From: Acholoe squamosa
Taxonomy: Eukaryota; Annelida; Polychaeta; Phyllodocida; Polynoidae
Direction: 5' to 3'
DNA length: 64,000 nt
Assembly (NCBI GenBank): GCA_949317995.1
Contig: OX439037.1
Span: 71,921,762 to 71,985,761 of the forward strand
The notes beneath the pieces were generated by a model. That model made no database searches, was not told the DNA's origin, and saw only the letters and a list, made by a program, of their open reading frames with translations. Positions 41,801 to 54,300 of this stretch are shown here, piece by piece (the stretch's first letter is position 1; each line of letters opens with the position of its first letter). A program made the position numbers and the translations under genes.

Positions 41801-42240
41801 GTGAACTAGCGAAATAATACACCTTGCATCATGCCAACCCTACGAGGGTGACACGCTCCCGAAGGGTAGGCAACTATGACATGATGCTCCAATGCAGTGC
41901 TCACCCGCCAACACTGAATTGGTGATACAGTCTCATATTGCACTAGGTATGGAAGCCGTGAAGCATGATCCCAGAACTCCATGCAACATTTAAATGGTTA
42001 GATAGTATGTCGGGACAGCATGTTACCAGAGCTGCTTTATTCCGGGCTTATTCTCTTCTAATAACGACGTGGAGATGTATTCTTTTTATACTAGCTCTTA
42101 ATAGGTATACTATAGTTGGCAGGATGATGACAGTTGGTTTCCATTTTATAGTCTGTTTTATGTTGTTTTCATTTTTTGCTCTTGTCTGCCACCACCCAAT
42201 CTACGCAGCAACAACCACAATACCGTGTGCCTGAGCAGAT

Positions 42241-42305
<65 letters not shown>

Positions 42306-45300
42306 CGTTAAAGAAGAGAGGGATTGAAATTAATTGATTAATTTCAAATATCTATAACCTTGAAGTGGAAGATTCACCATCCTTGTACAGTATATAATAC
42401 CTAACACCTTTCATTTAGACTAACACTCACAGATTGGCTGTGCAGTGCACAATATATCGATATTTATCATTGAACCCCTTCCCCCCACAAATAAGCTGGT
42501 CAGTGTTCAATGCTATGATATCTTTCATTGAACCCTTACAGATAAGTTGGGCAGTCTGGCAGCGCCCTATGCCGTGGACAGGACGCCAACGTCAGTGCTC
42601 CTGGGTTGGAACCGGACGCAGCTCCCCAACGTGACGTACAACGTCCAAAGACGTTACGCCGACCTAGAGGGAGGAGACTGGGAGGACCATCATGACGTAC
42701 AATGGGAGGGCGATGATCGCCTCAACGTCACACATCTACACCCCTTTATCTCATACAATGTACGTATACTATCACACATCTACACCCCTTTATCTCATAC
42801 AATGTACGTATACTATCACACATCTACACCCCTTTATCTCATACAATGTATGTATACTATCACACATCTACACCCCTTTATCTCATACGATGTATGTATA
42901 TTATCACATATCTACACCCCTTTATCTCATACAATGTACATATACTATCACACATCTACAACCCTTTATCTCATACAATGTACATATACTATCACACATC
43001 TTCAACCCTTTATCTCATACAATGTACGTATACTATCACACATCTACAACCCTTTTTCTCATACAATGTACGTATACTATCACACATCTACAACCCTTTA
43101 TCTCATACAATGTATGTATACTATCACACATCTACAACCCTTTATCTCATACAATGTACATATACTATCACACATCTACACCCCTTTATCTCATACAATG
43201 TATGTATACTATCACACATCTACAACCCTTTATCTCATACAATGTACGTATACTATCACACATCTACAATCCTTTATCTCATACAATGTATGTATACTAT
43301 CACACATCTACAACCCTTTATCTCATACAATGTACATATACTACACATAATATTATACACCCCTCTCATACAATGTATTTATGTAGTATATATGGTTTAT
43401 TCAACCCTTTGAATTACAGATCCTGACACATTTGGTTTTCTTCAATGCCTACTCTATGCCTACAGACACCTTAGAACCCGAAATATGACACTTCTTCAAC
43501 ATATTCTACAAATAAAATAGAGAAAAGTGTTAAATCTACTAGAGATAAGAGTCAGTCATATGAACAGATAACTAGAAACTGCGAACAAAGAGACTAAAAT
43601 TGAGAAGCCATCTGTCTCTTATCTAAGTAGACCTCTTTTTATTCAGTTCCGCTGTAGAAATATGTGTTGCTTGACGAAGCCCCATTTTCCTCACAATGGG
43701 AGCCCAAATTATATGATTTTTATGAATATAACCCCCAACTGGCTCTGCAACTGCAGATATCTGTTCTTCATTTTCCCTTTTTTCAAAAGTCAGGAACAGG
43801 AAGCGTGTTTCTCGTCATGTTATCTGTGACTGATTAAAGATATAGTAGGGCTTATGTCATGCAGATATCATTGTTCCCTTGAGAATGCCTTCCATCCCAG
43901 GCTCTCTTTATTACCTCACGTCGTCAGGCATAAGTGGGAGCTGGAGAAATGGCCATTTTTTATATTTACATTTGTAAATTGGTCACAACGTGTGTCTTCT
44001 TCCCAGACCGGAAACTACCCCTTAAGACTAGAGCAGGCTGGGTAGGATTGTGGGTTTTGACAGTTGTAGGTATTTATATAGCAACCAAACAGGAAGTGTC
44101 CACATAGAGATAACCTAACGGTCAGGCACACTGGATCAGGCTGAGATCTTAGAGACAGGGGTGGAAGGAGGTGAAAAGAAGGTACCTTCTAGGAGAAGAC
44201 AAGGGAACGGTCATTATTTTTGTATCTAACAACTGCAAGGTGGGGAGCACGTAAGATGATGCATATTTCCCCAGCTACACGTTTATGAGAAATACAGTAA
44301 CCTATTCTGTTGTTATATTTTTTTCAATACAAATTGGCGAAATCGTCCCGACATTCTAGGGGTGCAGTTTCTTTTTCAGAGTTAACCCCCTGCCCCCCCC
44401 CCGTCATCCATTGTCAAATAATGATCAGCCCACTAAGAGGGTGTCCCCATGAGGCCATCCCCCGGCCCATATGGCACTAATATGGCACTAATACTCTCTC
44501 TTCACCTAAGACCCCTTCTACCCCTGGGTCACCTCCTTTCTACCGGGGTGCCACCGTCACCTCCAGGTTCCTATTGTACCCACTGACCTTCCTGACTCAA
44601 CCTGCTGATTCCAGGTGGCAGCACTCCCCCAAGAACAATGGGATGGGGGAGAGATGCGGAAGAAGTTCTATCTGTTGTGTGGACCATCTCAAAATAAATG
44701 TTGGAGTCGTGGTTAGGGCACCCCAAAACCCACTGGCACATACATAGTTTTATATAGGCCCATCCCCATTCTTACATGATTTACAATGTCGTGCAAATTC
44801 AGTAAATCATGTTATGTATGAAGTGATATAAGTTTCCATAATTATCGGTGATATATACCTGTATTTTTGGAGTATTCTTCATCCTTTTTTCTTCCATTTA
44901 TTTACAGTTCAGAATAGTCGCAGTTATTTCCAATAGAACCCATGTCAATTCTGAAGCTAGTGGTCCCATAGCTACACATGCTTCTGGAGGTGAGCAAATT
45001 TCATTTCAATACTTGTTATATGTAAAGAGGTGTTAGATAAGGGAAATTCCAAAGTGAAATCATGACACAAGGAAACTATAAAAGGCTTGAGCCAATGATA
45101 GCTGCATGCATTGATCCATTGCTTGCATGGAGACCCATTGTGTCCATATGTATGAGCTTGATAACTGTTATTACTCCAAATGGGCAATTGTGAGAGGGTT
45201 TCCTTTTGTAATATAAGCAACGTTGTCTCATTCAATAGTTCCACTGATTGCTTTACAGCACCTTCCAGCAAGCCCACCATCGTCTCTCTTATCAGTTCAT

Positions 45301-48300
45301 CTACTTCAATACACATCCGATGGGAGGCGCCTTTCTTCAAAAATGGCAAACTTCTCAATTATCGCCTACAGCTCCACAAAGAAACATCAGCAGCTCTTCC
45401 CATTGTCAAGGACATCCCATTGGGCTCTGACGTCAGTGACGTCATAACGGAGATAATAACCACATTAGAGCCTAACACTGAGTATGAAGTGACTTTGGCT
45501 GCACGGAATCGCTTTGGTTGGGGCCCAGAAGCCAGCGATATCATTGCCACCCTTCCAAAGGAGGAAAGTAAGTTATTTTACATATCACACAAAAGAGAAA
45601 TGAGCATTGTCTGACTCTCTCGTGTCCCCTAAATCCCAGTATCGCCTAACTTTGTAGAGAGTCTAGATTCAAGAAGAAGAAACATGTCTTGCCACAATGG
45701 CTTTGCAATGCTGTACATCAATCAATAAATGGTGAATTCTGTAATCTTCGACAGGTTGGTCTCTGGTTTTGTATTTCATGTTCCTTTCCGCATTGATTGT
45801 TTCCTAAAACTATTGTGAAATTCCCTCCCTGTATCTCTTGTTCTATCCCTAGGATCTGGAGAAACGCCGTACCTCATCATGGGCAGTGAACACAAACTAA
45901 GACAGCACAACCTGCTGGAGGAATCTGACCCGGGTCTAAGTGTGCTCTACAATGACTCCTACACCAGCATCTTAGGTAAGTCTACCTGGATACCTTCTAT
46001 AAGCCTTTAAGGGCCACATAATGTATTAATGCCTCATGCCCTTTGGTCGCCAGGGCTGCATTCTAAGCATCATGCTGATTGACCCCATGGGGTTGATACA
46101 CCCTCGATGGGTCTGCATGATGCACCAATGCAGTGCTGGCAAGTGTACTCACCAGCACTGCATTGGTGCATCATAACGACAGGGGGACATGAACCTGCGT
46201 GTGGCCCTTAAAGGGAGAGGTCCCCTTCCCCACTCTCCCCTTATACACCCACCCTTCCCACTGACTTATTCCATGTGCATTTTCTGTCCAGTGTTGTCGT
46301 TCTAAGTTGTGCATGAGTGTCCTTTCCCCACCACCATTTTGCATTTGATGCAAGCTATGACTGCACAACATGTTCCAAATGTTCTATCCCGGCTACTTTA
46401 GCCGGTGGACGGTTTTTGATGTGGACATGAATGACTTGTTACAACCTTTACTTTGTAAGTTCATAAAATGTTGAAATGCATAGTTTTGAGCTCCTTAAGG
46501 TTATATAGAGCAATGCATCAAATAAGACTTCCCAATGATTTCGGGTTAAATTAGTTTTATCACGATCACTGAAATAACGAGGAAGGAATCTGGATCATTG
46601 TGTTATTGGTTAAATCTAGATGCAGTATATTGTTCTGTCGTGACCCAGGAGTTATTTGTAGCTATTTTTGAGGTGGACAGGACTTGCTGATCATTGTGTC
46701 TGTATGATTATTTCAAAGATCGTAGAAAGCAGTTTACAACTTTTCATTGACATCCCGGTCACTTGCAATCAAGGCCTCATTTGCAATCAAGGCCTGTCCT
46801 GTAATCATTTGGGGCATATATATAGGTCATGGTCTTGCAGACACAAAGGTCTATTTGAAAACTGCTGTAAATGTGACATCAAACATAAATCTACATCCAG
46901 GGACATCATCATCACTGCGTCTTAACTAAGCCAAAATCAATTGTTCAATAGCTCTTCTCTTGGTCATTCAAAGGTCGGGAGATATTATTTGAAATGAAGC
47001 AGCTCATTGTGGAAGGTAAAAATGTGGGTTTATCCCTTTAAAGGTCGTATAGTGCACTAATGCATCATGTCCATGAGTTGTCATGATGCGTGAACTCAGC
47101 CAAGGCGAGTCGACCTGCCAGTGCTGCAGTCATGCATCATGATGGCCCTATGGGAGCACCTCCCAGTGAGCAGAAAATGTTGAATCAACGTTAAACTAAC
47201 ATTGATCATGGTTGATCAACGTTATTATAATGTTGATTCAACGTTCTGTGCTTTGGCCAATATTATTACAACGTTGATTCAATATTCTGTGCACACCGGG
47301 CTATGTTATCCAGGGAGGGTAGGAATGATCCATGAATGCAGCCCTGGCGAGTCACTCGCCAGGGCTGCATTAATGCATCATGACGGCTCATAGGCATGAT
47401 GCATAAACATACCATCACCATTAAAGGGTCATCACCACTCTAATTCTCTCTGTACCAGATTAGTGTAATATAGAGATATATTGTGATATAGAGCATGGCA
47501 TATTCTGGCTACATTGAATGCTTGTATTGTAGAGGCTTAGAATAAGCATTGCTTATAGTGTGTTGCTTATAGGAATACTATAGAACAATTCTATATCTTG
47601 CCTCTAAATGGGGAGTGTATCTAAGACCTTTACTGGATCTTCATTTGAAATAGTAACTGGTCCTGAGCCTGCGTCAAATCGCAGAGGAAATAAAGACACG
47701 TTATCTTTTTTATTATTTCAAAATGATAAGTATGACAAAACAATTGCTTACTGAAGTTGACATAATACAATCCAATTTCTTTTCTTTGGTGATAGCATGG
47801 AGATACTTCTACAAATTTCTATGAAATATTCTACATTATCTCTTACTGTCTAGAGCATTTCCCATGGTTCATGAGATAATGCTGAGGATCACAAGTGGAT
47901 GTCATGGCAATCTTAAGACATTAATGTAAAGATGAAAAGGGAAAACTGATAGGAGGGGCTGGGTCTTTAAAGCATGTGCACCTGAGATACTTCATTCTTC
48001 TTAAGCTAGCAGCATCTTCCAGTACATAAAATGGAGTCTGAATTTTAAATCATACATATGATCATTTTAGGTACGATTGTAGGCATTTTATAAAAGGCTG
48101 GTAGTCGTCTCATCAATAGAAAATATGAATGGTATTATATCGTGCATGATTTACTATCGCATGACAAGCTCTCTCCCTTTTAGGTAGAGCCACCAATCAC
48201 TATAACTGTGGTTTGATTCCTATTCCAGAGTTTAGGTAGTACTTATTAGATTTGATGTTATAATGGTTTATAAAATATGTATTGGATTCATATGTTTAAT

Positions 48301-51300
48301 CTACTTTAATACACTTACCTTTCTAGATATAGTGTATGAGTTCTTTAATTGGATCATATTAATCCAATTAATAAGACACAAAAGTAACCAATTTACTTTC
48401 TTAACCCATAGGTAAAAGAAAGAAAACAATAGCGAGGTTGAATTGATGTAGCACATCACCCTAAGAACTAAAATATGAATAAGATATAAGATTCATCAAT
48501 AATTAAACTTTGCATTACATATAAGTAAATGTCATTATATTATATACACTAACAGCAATCTTCATCTGTATTAGCTGTTCCATTATGCTACAACTTTATC
48601 TTTCATTTCTCATTATACTGATTTAGAGCCAATGCGAAGTATCAGTGAATAACGATGGCAATGAACGGCAGATCCATAAACAAAACCCATGTTACAAGTC
48701 TTTAATTCTCATGTAAAACTATAACTTAAGAATGACATGATTTTATTATATTTTTTCCCTAGATGTGGCCATCCACTACTACCACCACTATATCTTCTTC
48801 TCCAACACCTCTGGCTTTGTTTTCCGGATGGACCGGAGAGTCCAAAACGAGGTCCGAGCTATTTACAACAGTCCTCATCATCCGGGACCTCTCAGCGTCG
48901 ACTGGCTTCATGATAAACTCTATGTAGGGGAAGACAGTAAGGTAGGGTGAAGTTGTATCAAGGTTGCTGTGTAAATATTTTGTTTATATGTAGTCTGCTG
49001 AAAGGTCTCTCTTTTCATTATTAGAACTGTAATCATGAAAATTGGATGTATTTAAAGGTACATTTTCAAGTCATTATGGGACCAGCAAAATAGCGAGTTT
49101 GAGTTATTCAATACAAAGACTTGGACATATGATATTGATTATGATAGGTGAAAGCTGGCTATGGCTGGCTGGGTGGATTTTATGTAGTACATCTTTCCTC
49201 GTTGACTTTCAGATCAAATCGTGTGGACTAGATGGTTCGTCCTGTATTGTCGTTCTCGACAACTTGCCCTCTCCACCTCTCAGTGTTGTAGCTGACCCTT
49301 ACAATGGGTAGGTGTTTGAATGACACCGAATGAGAAATGAAAATGACAAATAATAAAACAGCCATATTTCTGTGTTCCTTTGCTATACAAGACACTAATT
49401 ACAAAGAATGTATATAAAGGTTCTTTAACAATCAATATATAATCGATGAATGCATGTCTATTTGGTGAGAATTAGGGAGTGATCATTTTTTAACAACAGG
49501 GGGGGGGGCTGGTGGGTGTGAGGGGGTCAGAATTTTTTCGACCCCTTGACCGGGGTTCAGAATTTTTTTTTAACCCCTCTGATGGGGGGTCAAAATAATT
49601 TCACCTGTTTTCAGTGGAAAACCCTGTGCGTTTCTATAGGTTTCGCCCCTTATGGGGGGGTTAAAAAAATTTTACCCCCTCAAGAGGTGGGGGCCGAATT
49701 TTTTTCCGCGCATTCCGCGCGCAAACCCACCAGCCCCCCCTGTTGTTAAAAAATGATCACTCCCTTATACTAAAATAATCAATTGTCATACCCACAATGG
49801 GTTTAATCATTAGTTTTCATGAAATATTTGGTGAAAAGGTATTACCACAAAAGAGAAAAAAATGTTATGGGGTAATATTAGTATTAGGCGATGTCATAGC
49901 TCCCTGAAGACAGCTACCAGGATGGGCCTATGTAGGAAAAAGGAAAAGCCAATTGAAGAATCTAACACAATTTGTTTTTCCTCATCCCCAAGGTACCTCT
50001 ACTGGTCCCATGCTAAACCCCCAGGGCTCTATCGTATTGACCTGGCCGACCTTGGTACGTCTCTGTCCGACCCCTTCGTCAAGTACCGCATCCTGCACTG
50101 CCAGCAGGAGCGTTTTACGACATTTGCCGTAGATTACGTCAACTATCGTCTCTACTACCCCGTGAACGCCAGCACGACAATCAAGAGCTCTAATCTCGAT
50201 GGGACTGAGGAGAAGGATGTGAGGCATACAATACAAACTACACGGTTTGTTAATATAGAGAGTATGGCCATGCACAATGACAGGTTCTACTGGACAGACC
50301 ACAGCAAGGTGAAAAAAAATATTCATTAATTGAATTATTCATTAGTTTTTAAAGGTATCACAAAAAAGAAAACTATTCATTAAATTCTAAAGACACAGTT
50401 TAAGAGCAACAGCATGAAACACACGATGACCGCTCTTTTCGTGAACAGGAATTGTCATCATATCTTGTATCTCGGGTCCTCATATACTACTGATACATAA
50501 TCATAACCCCACTGATCTGTATCAGAATACCCCGTTAATTGAATGTTATTTTAGCTGCAAAAAAGGGGATAATAAGTTCGCGACTTCTATACATAATAGT
50601 ATTTTCATCTATTCCCATCTCAAAATAGCCTCCTCCACATTCTCTATACCATACACAGGTGTTCTATGAGGAGTTTGAGGGGAGTAGATCCTACCACAAC
50701 CAGTTGTTGGTGTTTGACAGACCCTTCACAGGCCTCAATGTGTGGCACCCCTCAGCACAGCCAATACCAGGTAGGGACCACTTAACCATTTAAGGGCCGC
50801 TGATGCATTGATGCATCCCTGGGGAGTAACTCGCCAGGGTATACATTCATGCATCATGACGACCCTACGGGATTGATACACAGACTCCCGGAGGGTCGGC
50901 ATGATGCTCCAATAAAGTGCTGGCGAGCAGTCTCACCAGCACTTTATTAGTGCACCATGATGCCAAAATCTAATGGGCATGATTAACCATTTTGGACACA
51001 GTATAATACATTAAAACATCGGGTTCTTGAGCTGTCCAAAAGGGCCAGCATTGTGCTGCAATGAACTGCTGCCTAGTCACATACCATCGCCGAATTAATC
51101 ATCGTAATTGAATAATGGTGCCCTAGAGGGTGAACATGTGCATTAAAACATTAATAAGTTAATGTACACAGCATTGGAAACCAGCCTTACTCTATGCCAA
51201 ATGCACCACACGCACAGTCTCTTTGGTCTTGCCAAAACTAGTCTGATCTTCTCACATACCCTGAGCTGCTCATCTAAATTTAAGGATTTCCCTGCCACAA

Positions 51301-54300
51301 TGGCAAATATACGAGTAAGGGCTTTAGTATAGTTATCATGCACATTTGCACTTTGTACATCTATTGAAGTGTTAATCACGGCTTTAATTTTAGTCCCACT
51401 GCAGCCACCCCGCAATCTACAGGCTATCTTCTCCTCCAACACCACCACACTACAATGGGAAAGGCCTGACTGGGACCAAGGTAAGTTATAACTCATATAA
51501 ATACCTCAACTTGTATCATTTCTTATCGTGATGCACCAAGTACTGCCAGCTAATGTCAGTTCTGCATTGATGCAATAACATACAGGTAAGGCATGATAGA
51601 ATGCCACAGGGCCAGCAAAATGTATGAGTTCCAGTGTACATGTCTTGTCGACTTTATGTAGCCATGATCATGAATGCATCAGGAGGAATAGCAAGCACTG
51701 TCCCTCAGCAAATCCCTTATAAATGAAAATAAAGAAAGGAAGGTTTTCAATCACCATGATATTGCTACCTGTAGGCCAGGGGGCGTGGCAGGACTGGTGG
51801 TATCAGGTAGAGGTGACGGCTACGTCAAGTAGACACGTCAAGCCGACGTTGAAAAACTGTACGTCAAGACATTTGAAGATCACTGACCTCCAGCCCCAAA
51901 CTGCCTACAGCTTCCGGGTGAGGGCTTATACTTCTGGAGGGCATGGACCCTGGGCGGATCCATTCTATGGTGAAACTCTCAAAAATGGTGAGTACTACAT
52001 GCATATCAATTTCCTAAACCTCATGTTGGAAATGACATTTCTAATATGTAGCGCAAGCTTTGCCACTTCAATAAAGACTTCATTAAAGTTCCAATAAAAG
52101 CATTATCAAATAACCACGGACATTGTACGTCCATAAGATGGGTAGGCTAAGGAGCTTTGATAATTCTTAAAGTAAACATTTACATGAGTAGATATTCAAG
52201 TTCCACCAAATGCCCACAGCCCTAAGTCACGAGCAAAAGGCAATTAAGGGACATGGTGAACCAAAGCGGGTCCAATGACTATAGTAGAACAAGGTGCCAA
52301 AGTATATCCAAATATCAGAGGAGACCCAAGGGCTAGAGGTGACCCACATATTAATAAAGTTTATAGTGTTATGACATGACAAGTTCAATCTATGTGATTT
52401 TGCAGATGGCAGCCAGCCGTACCTGGTGTACTCCGTGTCAGGGACCATTCACCAGGTGGGCCTGGATGGTACCAAGAGTCAGGACGTCCTCCAGCTCCAC
52501 GCCTCCAACACCATACAACGTAAGTGCACCTTTTAAGGACCACTAAAGTATCAGTGTTTCATGCCTATTTGTCGTTATGATGCACCAATGAAGAGCTAGG
52601 GAGTCCCACTTTAAAAGGTTTGGTGTCTTTGGGATGATACTACTCACACACTGACCGTGGAATGACCCATAGACAGTGCCTGCCACCAAGGCCAATTTGC
52701 AATTTACACACTGACCATAGAATGACCCATAGACAGTGCCTGCCACCAAGGCCAATTTGCCATTTACACACTGACCATAGAATGACCCATGGACAGTGCC
52801 TGCCACCAAGGCCAATTTGCCATTTACACACTGACCATAGAATGACCCATGGACAGTGCCTGCCACCAAGGCCAATTTGCCATTTACACACTGACCATGG
52901 AATGACCCATGGACAGTGTCTGCCGCCAAGGCCCATTTGCCAATACTACTTACACACTAACCATAGAATGACCGGTGGACAGTGTCACTTATAATGGGAA
53001 CCTTATGATATAGGCTGATTTTAACATTGAAGGCCGTAATGTGCATTAATACATCATGTCGAAAGGCCTCATATATATGGAATCTCCAGGCCTGTATTTC
53101 TATATCACAAATATACGAGGGAATGCGGCACTTGAGGGGTTAACAGTTTAAGAGAGGTGCGATACCCCAAGGCTTCATACTCAATTTCTTTGGTAATAAA
53201 CCAAGATTGTGTCAAGGAGTAACTGACCTGTTCTGTAGCATGCCGACCCTACACACCAATCAAATCACGATCCTCTTATGAAATGTCTCGCCCCACCCTC
53301 TTGGTATCTGGGTGCAACGTGTATTGATATCCTGAGTTGCTGTTCTCCAAAAAAAAAAGGAATTACAGAATGAGATTGTATCATTTCTACCCAAAACTAT
53401 ACACTGGATAGTTCATTTACAGAGTTACTGATGGTGAATGGCTGGTACATTTGGCTGGACAGTCATCACTTTGTCTACATCAAGATGGGCGCCCTGTCCC
53501 GTCCTCAGAGGATACCTAACATCAGTAAAGTACTGGTTATAGCTTATGACTGGCTAGGACAAAAACTCTACTGGTGGAACACTCAGAATCAGGTATGTAT
53601 ACTACATTGTACTAATTAGTTATTTCTCAATGGCCTATATATGAAGTAGATTCAGTTAGGTAGTGGCGTAGGAAAAGGGAGAGGCAGGGAAGATCCCATA
53701 TATTTATAAGCTTATATAAACTTATAGCGCCCCACCCCAACCGAGACCCCTGCCCTCCATAAAAAAAAATTTCTTGCTACGCCTCTATCAGATAGGTAGT
53801 TTCCTTTGCCAATCAACAATTTAAACTGATATCTAAAAAAGATAATGAAAAGAATTGCAGTTATAATACACTCTGCGTTGCCTTTGCCATCAGTCCCATG
53901 CCTATATTGCCTGAGCAGTATATATTGCAACATTTACCCATGACCAGTATTAATATAGCCTAAATATACATAAACCTATCCTAATCTAATCCGCCAATGT
54001 TAATTAATTCTTCATACAGATATCTAGAAGTAACCTGGACGGCCATGGCGTTGAGAACGTCTACCAGGGCATCTCCCCAGCCTACCACCTGAGCATTGAC
54101 TCTAGGGAGGGCTACATGTACTGGGCCACCAGTAACACTGTAGAGGTAGCCCACCTGGACAATAAGGGGCATAAGATAATCAGGAAACTGCCACAGTTCA
54201 ATTTCTACATCCTTGGGCTGACTCTGGATCTAGATCACCGCACCCTCTACTGGTTGGCTAAGGAACACCAGAGGACTATTGTATATTCCTCCAGGCTGCT

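Larger units (their letters stand above)
38179..42541 (+). other. intron between ROS1 exons c and d
   Basis: No extra phase-1/phase-1 exon was found, although vertebrate ROS1 has more Cys-rich sequence at this place. It contains a CATGTCA-rich repeat (40645-40865), a promoter-like block (41440-41640), a family C element (41790-41960) and an (AT)n run (42243-42301). Confidence 0.5.
45976..48762 (+). other. intron between exons g and h
   Basis: A 2.8-kb intron. It contains family C elements at 46003-46215 and 47035-47430 (the latter with a nested family F element). 47440-48760 is AT-rich with nothing recognisable. Confidence 0.6.

Noticed and set aside
42730-43345. CRISPR array
   Set aside because: Units are head-to-tail with no spacers, and the context is an animal gene.
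42547-43426. Open frames of 267, 244 and 188 codons over the 44-bp array as separate proteins
   Set aside because: They are the three frames of one tandem repeat. Only the first 72 codons, before the first donor, are supported as ROS1.
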